A stretch of DNA of 64,000 bases from Rhodospirillaceae bacterium. GTDB taxonomy: Bacteria > Pseudomonadota > Alphaproteobacteria > DSM-16000 > Inquilinaceae. The notes under the pieces were generated by a model that saw nothing but the letters and a program-made list of their open reading frames with translations, did not search any database and was not told the DNA's origin. The position numbers were made by a program, and so were the translations under genes. The DNA is taken from the NCBI GenBank assembly GCA_020638575.1, contig JACKIH010000003.1:1097501-1161500 (forward strand). Reading direction: 5' to 3'. Positions 63,489 to 64,000 of the stretch are shown one piece after another. Position 1 is the stretch's first letter. Each line of letters opens with the position of its first letter.

Positions 63489-64000
63489 ATGCTGCGTCTT
63501 TCCGCCCCCGCCACCGCCCTGGCCGCCACCCTGGCCGCCGCCCTGGCCCTTGCCGCCGGGCCGGCCGCCGCCACCGACTGGAGCGTCGACGGTGACACCA
63601 GTACACTCGGTTTCATCGGCACCCAGGCGGGCAGCGAGTTCACCGGCCGCTTTGCGGACTTCACCGCCGACATCTCCTTCGACCCCGCCGACCTGGAGGC
63701 CGTCGAGGTGCGCGTGGTGATCGCCGTCGCCAGCTTCGACAGCGGCAGCGAGGATCGCGACGAAACCGCCATGGACTCCGACTGGTTCGACGCGGAGACC
63801 TATCCCGAAGCGGTGTTCGAGGTGACGCGCGTGGAAGCCACCGGCGAAGGCACCTACGAAGCTGCCGCCACGCTCACCATCAAGGACCAGACCCGGGACG
63901 TGGTGCTGCCCTTCACACTGGACATCGACGGCGACACGGCCCGCATGTCGGGCGAACTGACGGTGGACCGGCGCGACTACACGCTGGGCACCGGCGACTG
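63489..64000 (+). CDS. YceI family periplasmic protein 2 (3' truncated by window)
   Basis: 170 residues visible. Signal peptide (ATALAATLAAALALAAGPAAA), then a YceI domain of the second type: WSVDGDTSTLGFIGTQAGSEF, TGRFADFTADISFDPADL, RDETAMDSDWFDAETYPEAVF and LTIKDQTRDVVLPF. It continues past the window end. GAGAGGAG precedes the ATG. It is a divergent relative of the yceI at 62128, on the other side of the b561 gene. Confidence 0.92.
   Translation, partial: MLRLSAPATALAATLAAALALAAGPAAATDWSVDGDTSTLGFIGTQAGSEFTGRFADFTADISFDPADLEAVEVRVVIAVASFDSGSEDRDETAMDSDWFDAETYPEAVFEVTRVEATGEGTYEAAATLTIKDQTRDVVLPFTLDIDGDTARMSGELTVDRRDYTLGTGD

Overview
The window is GC-rich chromosomal DNA, most likely from an alphaproteobacterium of the Rhodospirillales/Azospirillales kind. 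The evidence is gene content and order: rplU-rpmA-obgE-proB, proA-nadD-rsfS-rlmH, a phosphoglycerate mutase, an EnvC-like activator, ctpA, a divergent polysaccharide deacetylase, rppH, then atpHAGDC. The CydDC/CydABX bd-oxidase set, Tat-type DUF882 protein and YceI/b561 genes fit this. No genus can be named from the sequence alone.

Layout. 1-2632: C-terminal part of a large TPR-GAF-histidine kinase. 2687-6749 (minus): NAD-dependent sugar epimerase, a membrane O-acyltransferase (MBOAT), an acyl carrier protein and a KAS III enzyme, probably an acylation cassette. 7039-11689 (minus): aldo/keto reductase and a large hybrid multi-PAS histidine kinase. 12193-19162 (minus): cydD-cydC-cydA-cydB-cydX, complete but with two gaps of about 260-280 bp. 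19372-24224: a lipoprotein, DUF6524-like and DUF3754-like membrane proteins, a small exported protein, a CapA-family lipoprotein and a remnant of a JmjC/cupin gene. 24756-27443 (plus): DUF882 protein and a GT2/LAB_N/PAP2 envelope set. 27537-27916: rpmJ and a 47-residue ArfA-like gene with a hairpin inside its 3' end. 27965-29200: a decayed IS1182-family element.

29412-42714 is an accessory block between two tRNA-Ser genes that face each other. Each tRNA has its own P4-type integrase transcribed inward. The left element has an integrase, an unknown gene, an AlpA/excisionase-like protein, a replication protein whose gene carries four internal iterons, a coiled-coil lipoprotein and an ietAS-type AAA ATPase/subtilase pair. 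It appears to end at a 13-bp copy of the tRNA 3' end at 37587. The right element has an integrase, an unknown gene, an excisionase-like protein, a small coupled gene, a RepA-like AAA ATPase next to direct repeats, and an unknown gene. Both resemble small phage-satellite (PICI/P4-like) islands with no structural genes.

42816-55280 is the core block listed above (GTPase, proline, NAD, ribosome silencing, cell division, RNA decapping). 55326-61717 (minus) holds a small unknown gene, a ferritin-like gene and the F1 ATP synthase operon. 62128-64000 holds yceI, cytochrome b561 and a second, truncated yceI.

Two families of dispersed palindromic repeats, apparently not described in any family I can name, punctuate the core DNA. 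Family A (two copies, about 166 bp, paired hairpins) lies 5' of minus-strand genes. Family B (three copies, about 97 bp, one long hairpin plus one short hairpin) lies just 3' of minus-strand genes.
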